A DNA stretch of 5,359 bases from Dehalococcoidales bacterium (GTDB taxonomy: Bacteria; Chloroflexota; Dehalococcoidia; Dehalococcoidales; UBA5760). The translations under genes were made by a program, and so were the position numbers. Positions 1 through 5,154 of the stretch are shown in pieces. Every line of letters begins with the position of its first letter. Position 1 is the stretch's first letter. The stretch spans positions 1 to 5,359 of the forward strand of contig JAQTTS010000164.1 of the NCBI GenBank assembly GCA_028710655.1, read 5' to 3'. The notes beneath the pieces were generated by a model. That model had not been told where the DNA came from. It saw nothing but the letters and a program-made list of their open reading frames with translations, and made no database searches.

Positions 1-603
1 CGGGGCCTCGGCGCCGCCGGTTATCATGACTCGGGCATCTCCCCTCCGGATTAGCTGAAATGCCTGACCGATGGCATCGCTGCCGCTGGAGCACGCCGAA
101 GATGGGGAGTAATTGATTCCCCTTGTCCCCAGTGTCAGGGATACCTGTACCGGGGCGGCATCGCCCGACATGGTTGGGGCAAGAACCGGACTGACCCGGT
201 CCGGTCCCGATTCAGCCAGTACCTTGAACTGGGTACAGATTTGAAGCAGTCCGCAGATGCTGTCGCCGATAATGACACCGGTCTCCTCGGCATCCCCGTT
301 GTCCAGCCGCAGGCGGGCCGCTTCGGCTGCCTGCAAGCTGGCGGCTACGGCGAACTGGGTGAAGCGGTCCATACGCCCGGCCTCTTTCGGACCGACGTAA
401 TCGTGCGGGTCAAAGCCCTTCACTTCGGCGGCGTATCGAGTCTTAAAGGTGGTGGTGTCAAAACTGGAAATGTAATCAATGCCTGATTTTCCCGAGACGA
501 GGCCGGACCAGGCTTCGGAAACAGTCAGTCCCACCGGGCAGATTATTCCCATCCCGGTAACCACCACCCGCTTGTTGTTATTGGCGCCGTTATTATTAGA
601 CAT
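1..603 (-). CDS. fabF: Beta-ketoacyl-ACP synthase II-like (FabF family), N-terminal 201 residues, runs off the left edge
   Basis: The frame is open from ATG at 603 to base 1, exactly 201 codons with no stop, so only the N-terminal half is present. It opens with a short Asn-rich stretch, then KRVVVTGMGIICPVG (residues 11-25), the standard start of FabF/KAS II proteins. The nucleophile region SPSSACSSGSDAIG (166-179) contains the catalytic Cys171, and it is followed by RRGDARVMITGGAEAP, as in FabF (GDADVMVAGGAE). The two catalytic histidines expected further on lie outside the window. The family performs decarboxylative condensation of malonyl-ACP with an acyl thioester in the cytoplasm. An in-frame TAA nine bases upstream fixes the start, and GAGAGGT at 611-617 is the ribosome binding site. 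It lies 67 bp after the GH3 gene on the same strand with no visible terminator between them, so it is probably co-transcribed. A specialised KAS, rather than the housekeeping FabF, is possible given the neighbours. Confidence 0.93.
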   Translation of the reverse strand, partial: MSNNNGANNNKRVVVTGMGIICPVGLTVSEAWSGLVSGKSGIDYISSFDTTTFKTRYAAEVKGFDPHDYVGPKEAGRMDRFTQFAVAASLQAAEAARLRLDNGDAEETGVIIGDSICGLLQICTQFKVLAESGPDRVSPVLAPTMSGDAAPVQVSLTLGTRGINYSPSSACSSGSDAIGQAFQLIRRGDARVMITGGAEAP

Positions 604-670
604 TTTCGATTACCTCTCTCAGATTACTACCCTTTGTGATATCTTGGTGACCGGTATATTTCATCCCCTA

Positions 671-2371
671 TTATTTATTTGTTTTGGTGGTTGCCGGCTG
701 GCGCTGGCGTCGCTTGCGGTTCATCCGGTAGCGTCTAACCGTTTCCTCGTAGTCCTCTTCCTGCGCTACCGGTTCTGCCAGAGGCCCGTTGACCAGGGAG
801 TCTATGATGCCGTCGGAGAGGTTGACGTGCGGTGGCTTGAGGTGTGCCAGGTCGGCACCGGCAGCCTGCTGCCGGATCATATAGCTTCTAAAGGTATTTT
901 CGGGCAGCAGCGTGACCTCCAGCGGTCTCAGTCCGATGAATGTTTCCAGATCGGCATAGGGGGCGTCCAGTTCCTTGAGCTTCTCATGTACGGAGACGGC
1001 AACCTCTTCGGCGGTAACGTGTCCGTTCTCCTTAAGCTCCAGATAAAGGTGCAGTACCGGTTTAGCTCTCAGTTCCTTGCGTACAGTCCAGTCCTCGTAG
1101 TCCAGGCCGGTATTCTCTATCGCCTGAGAGATAACCCTTTCCGTTAACCGGGTAAATCCGGCGATGTCGATCATATTATCAATGCGGGCGTAATATTCCA
1201 TCTGGGGGATGTCGATATCGAGTTGTTCGTTACGTAGTGCGGTGATCCGGATCATATCACCCAGCTTGTATCTGACAAAGGGACCGCCATGGAAGCTGGT
1301 AATGACCAGCTCGTAGTTCTCCCCCGCCTTGACCTCATCCAGCAGCACCGTCTCCGGCTGGTAGAGGGGATCGGCTTTAGCTTTCAGGCTCTCTTCTTCG
1401 GGAATGAACTCGAAGAAGTTGGTGTGGGGGATAAAGCTCAACCCCTGATAGTCCCAGGTCTGGGTTGCCATAATAATGCCCTCGGTGCCGCCGTAGACGT
1501 CCAGGGGATATCTGCCCCACATCTCCTTAATTTTTTCCCGGAACACGGAGCTATCGGAACCGGTTCCAATCAAGCCTTTCAGTTTCCAGACATCCCGGGG
1601 CAGCATCGGCCGGCGAGCTAGCTTGCTTTTCGCAACGCCCTTGAGCAGCCTGAGCAGGGTCTTCGGTTTACCCAGCAGTGTTCTCAGATCAAGGTCACCA
1701 TTTCCCTGGCTGAAACGTTCTCCGAGGGCTACTATTACGCTGGATAGGGCGAAGAAGAGGTCTACTCCATCCGATAGCGCCATCTGGAAACCGAGGCGTA
1801 TCCGGTTCTCGAAGGACATCCCCTCCACCGCCTTGACCGGCGGCAGGAAGTCAAAGACCTCGTTGGGGGCATAGTGTATCAGCGAGCCGGTGGTATAGGG
1901 CGGCGGGGCGAGCGCATAGAGAAACTTGTCCTTTCTGCGGTAGGCTATTTCACCCTTTTGCTTGCAGCTGGAGAAGGCCAGACAGCCGAACAGCAGCGCC
2001 TGTATTTCCTCGAACTGGCGGGCAGTGACGGGGGCCCACTTGAAGGGGTATTCCCCAGACCTGCCCGAAGTATGCTGCCAGAAGAGCGATTTCGCCGGCA
2101 GGGCACTCTCATTCCTGGTGAGGAGAAACGGTTCATAATCGGCATAGGTGGTCAGCGGCACCTGCTGGCGGAACTCATCCACGGTCTCGGGGTTGGCCCG
2201 GCGCATGATACTCCTGCCCAGCTTGCACTTTTTCAGCAATCCTATCTGCTCCAGCAGTAGCCGCCGCTGGATGCCCATGCATTCCGCCAGGCTCAGGTCG
2301 ATGAAACCGCAGCACCGCTGCCATAGCTCTTCGTTCTTACCCTGAACGATAAGTTCTGCTTCTTTGCTCAT
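671..2371 (-). CDS. GH3-family (auxin-responsive GH3-like) acyl-adenylating enzyme, 566-residue product of the internal start
   Basis: This is the GH3 part of the longer frame, taken from ATG 2371, which has GGAGGT six bases upstream. Its 566 residues are close to the usual length of stand-alone GH3 proteins, and MSKEAELIVQGKNEELWQR looks like a natural N-terminus. The three adenylation motifs of the ANL-like GH3 fold are present: QHTSGRSGEYPFK (99-111, phosphate loop), DVYGGTEGI (291-299, the YxxxEG motif) and YKLGDMIRI (368-376). GFTRLTERVISQAIE (405-419) and LKPPH (511-515) are typical of the C-terminal domain. Plant GH3 enzymes adenylate a carboxylic acid and transfer the acyl group to an amino acid; bacterial members are mostly uncharacterised. 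The last 26 residues are a basic tail (RMNRKRRQRQ). Beside a ketoacyl synthase it may activate or release an acyl chain, which is inference. This entry overlaps the fused frame as an alternative translation product. Confidence 0.75.
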   Translation of the reverse strand: MSKEAELIVQGKNEELWQRCCGFIDLSLAECMGIQRRLLLEQIGLLKKCKLGRSIMRRANPETVDEFRQQVPLTTYADYEPFLLTRNESALPAKSLFWQHTSGRSGEYPFKWAPVTARQFEEIQALLFGCLAFSSCKQKGEIAYRRKDKFLYALAPPPYTTGSLIHYAPNEVFDFLPPVKAVEGMSFENRIRLGFQMALSDGVDLFFALSSVIVALGERFSQGNGDLDLRTLLGKPKTLLRLLKGVAKSKLARRPMLPRDVWKLKGLIGTGSDSSVFREKIKEMWGRYPLDVYGGTEGIIMATQTWDYQGLSFIPHTNFFEFIPEEESLKAKADPLYQPETVLLDEVKAGENYELVITSFHGGPFVRYKLGDMIRITALRNEQLDIDIPQMEYYARIDNMIDIAGFTRLTERVISQAIENTGLDYEDWTVRKELRAKPVLHLYLELKENGHVTAEEVAVSVHEKLKELDAPYADLETFIGLRPLEVTLLPENTFRSYMIRQQAAGADLAHLKPPHVNLSDGIIDSLVNGPLAEPVAQEEDYEETVRRYRMNRKRRQRQPATTKTNK

Positions 2372-2965
2372 TGTGTAACCTCCGTGATTTCTTATCGGTT
2401 TATTTTTTCGCAGGGAGTCCAGGAAGGCGTGCAGGCTGCTCCGGTTGGGGAGCAGCATCGGCGTCTGACGCCGGTAGCTTGCGTATTCGTCGAACATCCT
2501 GCCGAAGATGAACCTGTCCTGAATAATTACCAGCAGAATGTCCAGCGCGATGAAAACCGGTGCCGCCAGCAGCAGCAGCCTCGATCCCGCTACCGGTATC
2601 AGGGCCAGCATCAGTATGGTGAACCAGATAACCCCCGGGTGGCGGGTCAGAGAGTACATTCCGGTTGTTATCAGCCGGTCGCCGACGCCGGCGGTGAGGT
2701 ATGTTTTACGGAAGGGAAGACCGACAAACAGCGATTGGATTAACAGGGGCAGGGACAGTGCCAGCATGCCCCAGCCCAGCCAGGTCAGCTCCGCCGGCAG
2801 TGCCAGCTTCTCTGGGGCCAGGCATATCATCACCAGCGAGTAGACCAGCAGGCCGCTGCCCGATGCCCAGACGACAGGTTTTGCCCGTGGAACTCTTTTC
2901 AGAGAAACCAGGTCGAAGAGGTGTATCACCGTAAAACCGACTATTCCCAGGATGATATAGAGCAT
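671..2965 (-). CDS. Membrane methyltransferase-like (ICMT/PEMT type) module joined in frame to a GH3-family acyl-adenylating enzyme
   Basis: One reading frame of 764 codons from ATG 2965 to TAA 671-673. A TTG at 2983 is in frame, but ATG 2965 is preferred because GGGAAGG lies just upstream of it. Residues 1-198 are a hydrophobic module with several predicted membrane segments (about 1-20, 31-50, 62-82, 114-150). It carries TTGMYSLTRHPGV (about 100-112), matching the GxYxxxRHP motif of isoprenylcysteine carboxyl- and phospholipid N-methyltransferases, and FDEYASYRRQTPMLLP (158-173), their usual C-terminal motif. NnrU-like proteins are a remoter alternative. Residues 199-764 are a soluble GH3 domain, described separately. 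Fusion of these two families is unusual, and a strong internal start (ATG 2371) suggests two cistrons; see the junction finding. It is the first gene of the operon leading to the FabF-like gene. The methyl acceptor is unknown. Confidence 0.8.
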   Translation of the reverse strand: MLYIILGIVGFTVIHLFDLVSLKRVPRAKPVVWASGSGLLVYSLVMICLAPEKLALPAELTWLGWGMLALSLPLLIQSLFVGLPFRKTYLTAGVGDRLITTGMYSLTRHPGVIWFTILMLALIPVAGSRLLLLAAPVFIALDILLVIIQDRFIFGRMFDEYASYRRQTPMLLPNRSSLHAFLDSLRKNKPIRNHGGYTMSKEAELIVQGKNEELWQRCCGFIDLSLAECMGIQRRLLLEQIGLLKKCKLGRSIMRRANPETVDEFRQQVPLTTYADYEPFLLTRNESALPAKSLFWQHTSGRSGEYPFKWAPVTARQFEEIQALLFGCLAFSSCKQKGEIAYRRKDKFLYALAPPPYTTGSLIHYAPNEVFDFLPPVKAVEGMSFENRIRLGFQMALSDGVDLFFALSSVIVALGERFSQGNGDLDLRTLLGKPKTLLRLLKGVAKSKLARRPMLPRDVWKLKGLIGTGSDSSVFREKIKEMWGRYPLDVYGGTEGIIMATQTWDYQGLSFIPHTNFFEFIPEEESLKAKADPLYQPETVLLDEVKAGENYELVITSFHGGPFVRYKLGDMIRITALRNEQLDIDIPQMEYYARIDNMIDIAGFTRLTERVISQAIENTGLDYEDWTVRKELRAKPVLHLYLELKENGHVTAEEVAVSVHEKLKELDAPYADLETFIGLRPLEVTLLPENTFRSYMIRQQAAGADLAHLKPPHVNLSDGIIDSLVNGPLAEPVAQEEDYEETVRRYRMNRKRRQRQPATTKTNK
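2378..2383 (-). promoter_or_regulatory. Strong internal ribosome binding site for the GH3 part
   Basis: On the minus strand GGAGGT is followed by six bases (TACACA) and ATG at 2371. This is the best Shine-Dalgarno match on the minus strand of the window, yet it sits inside an uninterrupted reading frame. It marks the natural start of the GH3 protein and argues that the methyltransferase and GH3 parts were, or are, separate cistrons. Confidence 0.75.
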
Positions 2966-3034
2966 GATACCTTCCCTCGCCAATAACTATTCGCCAATAA
3001 CTATTGCAGAGAATCGCAGATATGGGAAGGTATC
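2966..3034 (-). promoter_or_regulatory. Leader with ribosome binding site inside an 11-bp inverted repeat
   Basis: GATACCTTCCC at 2966-2976 and GGGAAGGTATC at 3024-3034 (plus strand) are perfect reverse complements 47 bp apart. In the minus-strand mRNA the 3' arm, GGGAAGGTATC, contains the ribosome binding site and is followed directly by the ATG at 2965. The 5' arm is therefore an exact anti-Shine-Dalgarno sequence. The 47-base loop contains a 14-bp tandem duplication. If transcription starts upstream of 3034, the start site would be sequestered, giving a possible translational switch. No known riboswitch class is recognised. Confidence 0.5.
2977..3004. repeat. Tandem duplication of a 14-bp unit
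   Basis: Two exact head-to-tail copies of TCGCCAATAACTAT occupy 2977-2990 and 2991-3004. They lie in the loop between the arms of the inverted repeat just upstream of the methyltransferase start. On the minus strand each unit contains TATTGGCGA, and TATT-GGCG-AATA across the copy junction could form a small 4-bp hairpin. It could be a double protein-binding site or a slippage duplication. Confidence 0.8.
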
Positions 3035-3036
3035 CT

Positions 3037-3055
3037 GTTCTAGAACAAAGTTCTA
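3037..3055. promoter_or_regulatory. Operator-like overlapping palindromes
   Basis: GTTCTAGAAC (3037-3046) is a perfect 10-bp palindrome. It overlaps TAGAAC-AAA-GTTCTA (3041-3055), a perfect 15-bp dyad with a 3-base centre. They lie between the upstream terminator and the methyltransferase leader, where the operon promoter must be, so they may be a regulator-binding site. No convincing -35/-10 pair was found here for the minus strand; a weak -10 candidate, TAGAAC, overlaps the dyad. Confidence 0.4.
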
Positions 3056-3070
3056 TTCCCCGGTGATAAT

Positions 3071-3104
3071 AAAAAAGCCTCTCTCCTTAGGTAAAGAGAG
3101 AGGC
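3071..3104 (-). terminator. Intrinsic terminator of the regulator unit
   Basis: On the minus strand GCCTCTCTC (3104-3096) and GAGAGAGGC (3085-3077) form a perfect 9-bp stem around a 10-base loop, followed by TTTTTT (3076-3071). The stem lies about 40 bp after the stop of the ribbon-helix-helix gene. The plus strand has no T-run after the stem, so it works leftward only and separates this unit from the methyltransferase/GH3/FabF operon. Confidence 0.93.
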
Positions 3105-3143
3105 CAAAGCCGGCTTGTCCCGAGCCGGGTGCTTGCTAACGGG

Positions 3144-3515
3144 CTACTTCCACTTAATGGTGGCCTTCTTTTCGTTATCGTTATCGGAGTCCAGGTCCTT
3201 TTCCAGTCCCTGCAGCTTGCCGATAAGCTCTTCAAACTCGGCCCGGGGTGATTGTTTGCCAATCTCCAGTCCGTAATTCACGAAGAAGTCGATAAAACTC
3301 CTGAGCAGCTTCTTGATGTCCTGTTCTATGGAGCGCAGTTCCTCTTTGGTGACGTAGCTTTCCGCTTTGCCGGTACGCTTGGCTTCCTTGCTTTCCTCCT
3401 TCAGTTGACCACTGATGAGGAACTCAATAAATTCCGACCGGCCCACGTCGCCCCGGTTTTCGTCGATCTTCTCAACGAGCTCCGCAGGCAGTATCAGCAT
3501 TCTTTTTTCAGACAT
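3144..3515 (-). CDS. Ribbon-helix-helix (CopG/Arc-like) DNA-binding protein with a charged helical C-terminus
   Basis: A 123-residue cytoplasmic protein. Residues 4-10 (KRMLILP) fit the DNA-contacting beta strand of a ribbon-helix-helix fold. They are followed by helix A (AELVEKIDEN, 11-20), a turn (RGDVGRS) and helix B (EFIEFLISGQLKE, 28-40). Residues 57-110 are a charged, heptad-like segment (TKEELRSIEQDIKKLLRSF...) that may form a coiled coil for oligomerisation or partner binding. The ATG at 3515 has AAGGAG seven bases upstream (3523-3528) and an in-frame TAG two codons before it, so the start is firm. It follows the winged-helix gene by 22 bp and is followed by the intrinsic terminator, so the two form one transcription unit. 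Such proteins usually bind DNA as dimers and often repress their own promoter. No toxin-like partner is seen. The exact family and targets are not recognised. Confidence 0.85.
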   Translation of the reverse strand: MSEKRMLILPAELVEKIDENRGDVGRSEFIEFLISGQLKEESKEAKRTGKAESYVTKEELRSIEQDIKKLLRSFIDFFVNYGLEIGKQSPRAEFEELIGKLQGLEKDLDSDNDNEKKATIKWK

Positions 3516-3537
3516 ATACTAGCTCCTTCGTTTGATG

Positions 3538-3810
3538 TCACTGGAATTCATCCTTTTCCTTGAACTCGAGTATCTCCAGGATGTTGTCGATATGCCTCAG
3601 CAGCTTTAATCCTTTCCTGGTTACCCGGTAGGTCACTACCGGGTTGCCGATCATTACCCTGTCGATAAGCTTCAGCTCCAGCAGGAACTTGAGGTATTTC
3701 TGCAACTGGAAGTAGCTCATGTTGGCGCTGTACATTATTTCCGTCTTACCGGCTTCACCGAGACGGAGCATATCGGCTATTACTTCGATACTGGACCTTC
3801 GCCGTTCCAT
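3538..3810 (-). CDS. Winged helix-turn-helix transcriptional regulator (archaeal-style, HTH_45/SSo10a-like)
   Basis: A 90-residue single-domain protein. The pattern runs: helix 1 (SIEVIADMLRLGE, 7-19), GKTEIMYSANM, a recognition helix (SYFQLQKYLKFLLELKLI, 32-49), a beta wing (NPVVTYRVTRKGLKLL, 56-71) and a C-terminal helix (RHIDNILEILEF). The IMYSANMSYFQLQKYLKFLLE signature resembles the small winged-helix proteins common in archaea (Pfam HTH_45), which also occur in some bacteria. An in-frame TAG lies five codons upstream with no other start codon between, so ATG 3810 is the start despite a weak ribosome binding site. It is the first gene of a two-gene unit with the ribbon-helix-helix gene. 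A dyad at its predicted transcription start suggests autoregulation. The regulon cannot be told from the sequence. Confidence 0.87.
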   Translation of the reverse strand: MERRRSSIEVIADMLRLGEAGKTEIMYSANMSYFQLQKYLKFLLELKLIDRVMIGNPVVTYRVTRKGLKLLRHIDNILEILEFKEKDEFQ

Positions 3811-3833
3811 TACTAGATTACCCTAACGTATTG

Positions 3834-3876
3834 ACTCATACTATTGAGTTAGTACTATTATACTACACCCTGTCAA
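3834..3876 (-). promoter_or_regulatory. Promoter and operator-like dyad of the winged-helix/ribbon-helix-helix unit
   Basis: On the minus strand a perfect -35 box TTGACA (3876-3871) is followed after 16 bases by TACTAA (3854-3849). A perfect TATAAT (3862-3857) is also present but only eight bases from TTGACA, so which -10 is used is uncertain. Either choice starts transcription near 3842-3850, about 30-40 bases before the ATG. ACTCA-N6-TGAGT (3834-3849) is an inverted repeat over the start site, well placed for autorepression. A run of seven C abuts the -35 box (3883-3877). Confidence 0.5.
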
Positions 3877-3998
3877 GGGGGGGTATTTCAGTGGTTGGGT
3901 GATCCCTTCTTAAAGGGGCACTTTATTCGCTGCTTACCATGTTGAGAGGCAGAGAGGCTGGGGAAAGCAGGATAATGATTGGATATGCGATATCAGGG

Positions 3999-4763
3999 CT
4001 AGAACAGGCCCAGGTACCAGTTGAGGATGCTGCTTCCCCAGAGCAGGGTAACGATGGTTGCTATGGAGAGGATGGGGGCGAAGGGGATGCCTTCCTTGCG
4101 CTTCTTCTTTTTGGTGATCAGCAGGACCAGGGCGACCACACCGCCGATTATCGCGCTCAGAATGAGAGTAAAGAATATCATCGGGTATCCGGTAACAAGG
4201 CCCATCAGCGCCGCCATCTTGACATCTCCGAAGCCCATGCCGCCCCGCGATAAGACGGCCACCAGCAGTGACAGCCCGAAGCCGATGCCACCGCCGATGG
4301 CGGCGTACTTGATCCCGGGTACAACGGTCAGACCGGGCAGAAAGACGCTGACGAGCAGAGCGGTGATCATGGCAGGGTAGACGATGCGGTTCAGAATCAG
4401 GCCCTGCTCGAGGTCGATGACCATAATCACGATAAACAGGCAGCAGTAGGAGGCGATAACCGCCAGTTCGACGCCGGCGCCATACTGGCTGTAGAGATAG
4501 CCGAAGAGGGCGGCGTTGGCAATCTCCAGCCACAGGATGCGCCGGGGAATAGCCGCCCGGCAGTAGCGGCAGCGGCCGCGCAGCCCAAGGTAGCTGAAAA
4601 CGGGGACGAGGTCTTTTACCGCCAAACGGTGCCGGCAGGACGGGCAATGGGACGGGGGAGAAATAATCGACTGATGGGCGGGCAGGCGGTCGATGCAGAC
4701 GTTGAGGAAGCTGGCGATAACTGCCCCGAGTACGGTAAAAATGACGATACCGATAGCGTCCAT
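3999..4763 (-). CDS. pilD: Prepilin peptidase / N-methyltransferase (type IV leader peptidase, A24 family)
   Basis: A complete 254-residue polytopic membrane protein of typical length. The N-terminal domain has ASFLNVCIDRLP (17-28) and a zinc-binding module of two CxxC pairs (C40/C43 and C65/C68); this domain is associated with N-methylation of the mature pilin. The peptidase domain has the two catalytic aspartates of this GxGD protease family: D117 in VIDLEQGLILNRIV and D180 in GMGFGDVK. IPFAPILSIA (226-235) is the conserved region before the last helix. It cleaves prepilins after Gly on the cytoplasmic face of the membrane and N-methylates the new residue 1. An in-frame TAG three codons upstream makes ATG 4763 the only possible start. 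The ribosome binding site is poor, and a promoter sits almost on top of it. A prepilin gene, its likely substrate, lies divergently at 5162. Confidence 0.97.
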   Translation of the reverse strand: MDAIGIVIFTVLGAVIASFLNVCIDRLPAHQSIISPPSHCPSCRHRLAVKDLVPVFSYLGLRGRCRYCRAAIPRRILWLEIANAALFGYLYSQYGAGVELAVIASYCCLFIVIMVIDLEQGLILNRIVYPAMITALLVSVFLPGLTVVPGIKYAAIGGGIGFGLSLLVAVLSRGGMGFGDVKMAALMGLVTGYPMIFFTLILSAIIGGVVALVLLITKKKKRKEGIPFAPILSIATIVTLLWGSSILNWYLGLF

Positions 4764-4773
4764 ATCGCTCTAT

Positions 4774-4802
4774 ATTCTGGATGTTCCGGGCGGCATAGTC
4801 AA
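4774..4802 (-). promoter_or_regulatory. Candidate sigma-70 promoter of the prepilin peptidase gene
   Basis: On the minus strand TTGACT (4802-4797, five of six consensus bases) and CAGAAT (4779-4774, four of six) are separated by 17 bases. Transcription would start near 4767, only a few bases before ATG 4763. That fits the lack of a good ribosome binding site and suggests a near-leaderless mRNA. This is prediction from consensus only. Confidence 0.35.
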
Positions 4803-4877
4803 ATGGACAAATCAGGTGATTGGTCACCAGGTTTGCTCCGGCTGCTGCCAGCATTAGCCCGGGTTTTGCTCTTCTTG

Positions 4878-4906
4878 TTGTATCATTTGTTCTTTTATGA
4901 TATAAT
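4878..4906 (+). promoter_or_regulatory. Candidate distal promoter with extended -10
   Basis: A perfect TATAAT (4901-4906) is preceded by TG at the extended -10 position (TGATATAAT), with TTGTAT (4878-4883) 17 bases upstream as a weak -35. Transcription would start near 4913 and run rightward through the small hairpins at 4943-4977 toward the prepilin, giving a leader of about 250 bases. Confidence 0.4.
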
Positions 4907-5053
4907 ACTCAGTTTAGCATGGGATAGTAGCGTATTCTATATCCGGAGTATTCCGGGCTTGATTGAGAAGCTTTTATAGCTGTTTATATAGTAAAAAGTG
5001 GCGGTTTGAAGCACTGGTAGAAATGATACGATATTACTATACCTAACGAGTGA

Positions 5054-5082
5054 TTGACTTGTACCTCTATTTTAGATATGCT
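5054..5082 (+). promoter_or_regulatory. Sigma-70 promoter of the prepilin gene
   Basis: TTGACT (5054-5059, five of six consensus bases) and TATGCT (5077-5082, four of six) are separated by exactly 17 bases. Transcription would start near 5089, giving a leader of about 70 bases before the ATG at 5162. Confidence 0.6.
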
Positions 5083-5146
5083 AAGCTAGTTTTAAGTGAC
5101 CTTAGTTATACAAACTTCATCACATAGTTAATAAATTGAAAACTGT

Positions 5147-5154
5147 AAGGAGGT
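5147..5154 (+). promoter_or_regulatory. Ribosome binding site of the prepilin gene
   Basis: AAGGAGGT is a near-perfect Shine-Dalgarno sequence, seven bases before ATG 5162. A TTG directly before the ATG is also in frame, but it is too close to the site; an in-frame TAA precedes it. Confidence 0.85.

Noticed and set aside
479..1147. 222-codon plus-strand open frame
   Set aside because: It lies antisense to the FabF start and the GH3 C-terminus, lacks a convincing ribosome binding site and shows no protein family features.
2966..3034. Inverted repeat with inner duplication as a miniature transposable element
   Set aside because: The whole unit is only 69 bp and no flanking target duplication is seen; the arm coincides exactly with a ribosome binding site, which a regulatory role explains better.
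3043..3053. GAAC-AAA-GTTC as a LexA (SOS) box
   Set aside because: The Gram-positive type SOS box has GAAC and GTTC separated by four bases; here there are three, and no SOS gene is adjacent.
3904..3917. CCCTT-CTTA-AAGGG hairpin as terminator of the prepilin peptidase gene
   Set aside because: The stem has only five pairs and no T-run follows on either strand, so it is not a credible intrinsic terminator.
3934..4854. 306-codon minus-strand open frame covering the prepilin peptidase in another frame
   Set aside because: Its translation is rich in Arg, Pro and His with no recognisable domain, and it overlaps the peptidase whose catalytic motifs are intact. It is a GC-driven shadow.
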